NCBI GenBank assembly: GCA_900316305.1
Contig: ONCM01000031.1
Location: forward strand, 1 to 33,154
Direction: 5' to 3'
DNA from: an uncultured Bacteroidales bacterium
GTDB lineage: Bacteria > Bacteroidota > Bacteroidia > Bacteroidales > WCHB1-69
DNA: 33,154 nt
The stretch's first letter is position 1; every line of letters starts with the position of its first letter. A program made the translations under genes and the position numbers. A model generated the notes under the pieces. That model searched no databases. It was not told the DNA's origin and saw only the letters and a program-made list of their open reading frames with translations. Of the stretch, positions 31,703-33,154 are shown piece after piece.

Positions 31703-32632
31703 TTATTTCTTGTCCCACGACAGGATTAATTGTTCCTTTTTGCGTTTGAATGATTTCCGATAGGCTCGTGGCACCACTTTGTCCATCATTTTCAGCCATT
31801 GTTTCAACGTTTTCATATCCAATCCGTTTATATAGGACCAATGCCCATTGAATCGCACCAACAAATAATTCCCATTCATCCCGGGAATGGTGTCCGACTG
31901 ACATTGAAGGAGATCATTCCTCATTCGGTATAACAACTTCCCCCAATTATAGGAATACTGTTTTTTGACATGGTCTGGATTTTCTGGAATGAAACAAGCT
32001 TGTCCGTCTTCATACAATAGCCCGACATCTTGACTGATGGTGAACAATAATTCATCATCAATGAAAAATTGGCAGAAAAAATCACGAAATGAAGAACCCT
32101 CAAGTGTGTTTATGAAGCAATATGGCGAAGTTTCCTCAATATCACAGTCTTCAAGGGCACCGCCCAAAGAGATTTTGTTAGAGTCGGACAATTCGTCAAG
32201 AATCCGGTTTGCCATACGTTCAATAATATCCATTTCTTTACTGAAACATTCCTGAGTTGTTCCCATCATATTCACATAACGGCCATTCTGTATGTAAATA
32301 TCCGTCCAGATACCGTCTAAGATTAATGTTTTATTTGTAGTGAACTCCTTACACCTTGACTGTTGATAATGTGTGTTCACATATTCAAACAAGCTGTCTA
32401 TATGGCTTTTACCTAATTTGCTTGGAGGGTAGTATGTGGTATTATAAATATGCCACCGAGTAGTTCCATGATAGTCAAACGTTGATACAATCACTCCGTA
32501 ATGAGAAAAAATTATTTTATCTGCAAAGCCACCCTGGTCAATTTCTATCCACATAGGTGACTGATTCTGGGCGCACAAAGAAGACAAGCTTAAAATAAAG
32601 AGAAATAAAGAAAGGTGTCTAATAATGCTCAT
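31703..32632 (-). CDS. Hypothetical exported protein
   Basis: From the ATG at 32632 the protein has 309 residues: a signal peptide (MSIIRHLSLFLFILSLSSLCAQ) and a mature part of mixed helix and strand with no family I recognise. Visible features are a Trp/Tyr-rich N-terminal part (MWIEIDQGGF, TRWHIYNTTYY), several cysteines and a basic C-terminus (SFKRKKEQLILSWDKK). The frame is open to 32671, but that ATG coincides with the predicted transcription start, so 32632 is chosen. Codon use is more AT-rich than in the left part of the window, like its neighbours. It belongs to the block between the 36-bp direct repeats. Confidence 0.65.
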   Translation of the reverse strand: MSIIRHLSLFLFILSLSSLCAQNQSPMWIEIDQGGFADKIIFSHYGVIVSTFDYHGTTRWHIYNTTYYPPSKLGKSHIDSLFEYVNTHYQQSRCKEFTTNKTLILDGIWTDIYIQNGRYVNMMGTTQECFSKEMDIIERMANRILDELSDSNKISLGGALEDCDIEETSPYCFINTLEGSSFRDFFCQFFIDDELLFTISQDVGLLYEDGQACFIPENPDHVKKQYSYNWGKLLYRMRNDLLQCQSDTIPGMNGNYLLVRFNGHWSYINGLDMKTLKQWLKMMDKVVPRAYRKSFKRKKEQLILSWDKK

Positions 32633-32873
32633 TTTTGAAAGGTTTTTGCTTTGGAAAGTACAACTTTTCATGCCGCGAAGATAGGATTTTTCGGGTTAGG
32701 GACGATAATCGGGATTGTTTTTTCTTGAACAAGCTATATGGGCCTTTATAGTGTTTATATAAATCTGGATTTTCGTTTTGTATCAAATCCGTTACTTTAT
32801 AACACACAAATAGATTGTCTAATTGCATAATAACGACAGCCAAGATGATGGAAACATTTATTACGGCATTCAT
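32619..32873 (-). CDS. Small hypothetical protein with an N-terminal hydrophobic segment
   Basis: An 84-residue frame begins MNAVINVSIILAVVIMQLDNLFVCYKV, a probable membrane segment or signal anchor, and continues NPDLYKHYKGPYSLFKKKQ. It is positioned about 60 bp after a TATCTTCG promoter (32934-32941, minus). Its 3' end reads through the promoter-like repeat at 32671-32694 (KILSSRHEK) and overlaps the next gene's start by 14 bp. The C-terminal third may therefore be non-homologous. I do not recognise a family; coding status is moderately supported. Confidence 0.45.
   Translation of the reverse strand: MNAVINVSIILAVVIMQLDNLFVCYKVTDLIQNENPDLYKHYKGPYSLFKKKQSRLSSLTRKILSSRHEKLYFPKQKPFKNEHY
32676..32683 (-). 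promoter_or_regulatory. -7 promoter element for the 31703-32632 gene
   Basis: The minus strand reads TATCTTCGCGGCATG. The predicted leader is about 37 nt to the ATG at 32632. Confidence 0.55.
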
Positions 32874-32890
32874 TCTTTATCTTATTTTTT

Positions 32891-32926
32891 GACGACAATA
32901 GGAACAACTTGGGACAACATAGTATT
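32891..32926. repeat. 36-bp direct repeat, right copy
   Basis: Starts GACGACAATAGGAACAAC; 32 of 36 positions are identical to 30844-30879. Together the copies enclose the three minus-strand hypothetical genes. Confidence 0.85.
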
Positions 32927-32968
32927 CATGGCGCGAAGATATAAAATATTTACTATCTTCGCGGCATG
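32927..32968. promoter_or_regulatory. Divergent promoter pair within an inverted repeat
   Basis: CATGGCGCGAAGATA (32927-32941) and TATCTTCGCGGCATG (32954-32968) are 15-bp inverted arms with one mismatch and a 12-bp AT-only-but-one spacer. Each arm carries a TATCTTCG -7 element, one facing the 84-residue gene and one facing the gene starting at 32987. Confidence 0.6.
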
Positions 32969-32986
32969 TATCCATAATACCGTAGT

Positions 32987-33154
32987 ATGATGAATATTTC
33001 AGATGTTTTAAAAGAACAAATTGAATGGTTTCCACTGGTGACAAACAAAAGAATATATGTTTGTGAAGATCATTCCACAAAAGATTGCTTTTTGATAATG
33101 AATGATTTTCCAGACGAGCCATTATGGACGCTATTCTATCGTGGTGAATTCTTA
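32987..33154 (+). CDS. Hypothetical protein, N-terminal part (runs off the window)
   Basis: An ATG at 32987 (or 32990) opens a frame of 56 codons that continues past the end of the window: MMNISDVLKEQIEWFPLV, then VCEDHSTKDCFLIMNDFPDEPLWTLFY. There is no signal peptide. It lies about 20 bp downstream of a TATCTTCG promoter. The composition resembles small cytosolic immunity-type proteins, but I cannot assign a family from this fragment. Confidence 0.55.
   Translation, partial: MMNISDVLKEQIEWFPLVTNKRIYVCEDHSTKDCFLIMNDFPDEPLWTLFYRGEFL

Noticed and set aside
32877-33122. Minus-strand 81-codon frame at the right end
   Set aside because: It crosses the divergent promoter pair and is opposite the partial gene at 32987; likely a shadow.

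Overview
The window comes from a Bacteroidota chromosome, most likely an uncultured member of the Bacteroidales. Evidence for this is the many TAnnTTTG-type -7 promoter elements without Shine-Dalgarno sequences, the short 286-residue primary sigma factor, the gliding lipoprotein GldD, two secreted proteins with C-terminal domains like type IX secretion (T9SS) sorting signals, a DPP7-type S46 peptidase, and PepSY-like, DUF6155 and DUF6515-like families. No prophage, insertion sequence, CRISPR array or rRNA was seen. No stretch longer than 300 bases lacks a gene.

Layout. 1-2200 (minus): rex followed directly by adhE, whose 3' part lies beyond the window; this is a redox sensor next to an NADH-consuming fermentation enzyme. 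2200-4280: a 5'-truncated bcp peroxiredoxin, a DUF6155 gene, and a membrane-protein gene enclosed by two copies of a palindrome-plus-terminator module. 4280-7530: secreted dipeptidyl peptidase DPP7, a PfkB-family sugar or nucleoside kinase, tRNA-Thr. 7590-8200 (minus): rplU-rpmA. 8340-14410 (plus): an HtrA-like protease, rpoD, gldD, a LuxE-like acyl-activating enzyme, an FMN-binding protein, a secreted endonuclease/phosphatase-fold protein with a T9SS tail, and a cysteine-free DksA/TraR relative. 14440-19220 (plus): a double-ATPase peptide ABC transporter subunit, a MauE/DoxX-like membrane protein with a thioredoxin-type CxxC, a TetR-like regulator and a secreted 'asparagine synthetase B'-like protein. 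19290-23100 (minus): a tight run M23 peptidase - phoH - lpxK - punA. 23330-30830 (plus): a four-helix-bundle protein, a C10 (streptopain-type) protease with two CUB-like modules, a Thr/Pro/His-rich secreted protein, tRNA-Gln, udk, a three-module PepSY-like protein, and prmA. 30840-33154: an AT-richer block of small hypothetical genes enclosed by a 36-bp direct repeat.

Physiology. DPP7, the C10 protease and the oligopeptide ABC ATPase suggest growth on protein and peptides. AdhE under probable Rex control suggests fermentation. GldD and the T9SS-like tails suggest T9SS-dependent surface export and perhaps gliding.

The most distinctive features are non-coding. (i) A matching 20-bp palindrome lies just upstream of rex and inside the start of adhE; it is a candidate Rex operator unlike the classical one. 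(ii) A dispersed 28-29-bp palindrome family has constant arms and variable cores, and several copies supply stop codons. (iii) Heptanucleotide arrays with a different unit at each locus sit at gene ends; one fills the rpoD leader. (iv) An inverted repeat overlaps the promoter downstream of the TetR-like gene. (v) The right-hand block is flanked by direct repeats, carries recurring promoter copies, and has a hexanucleotide array across one start codon.
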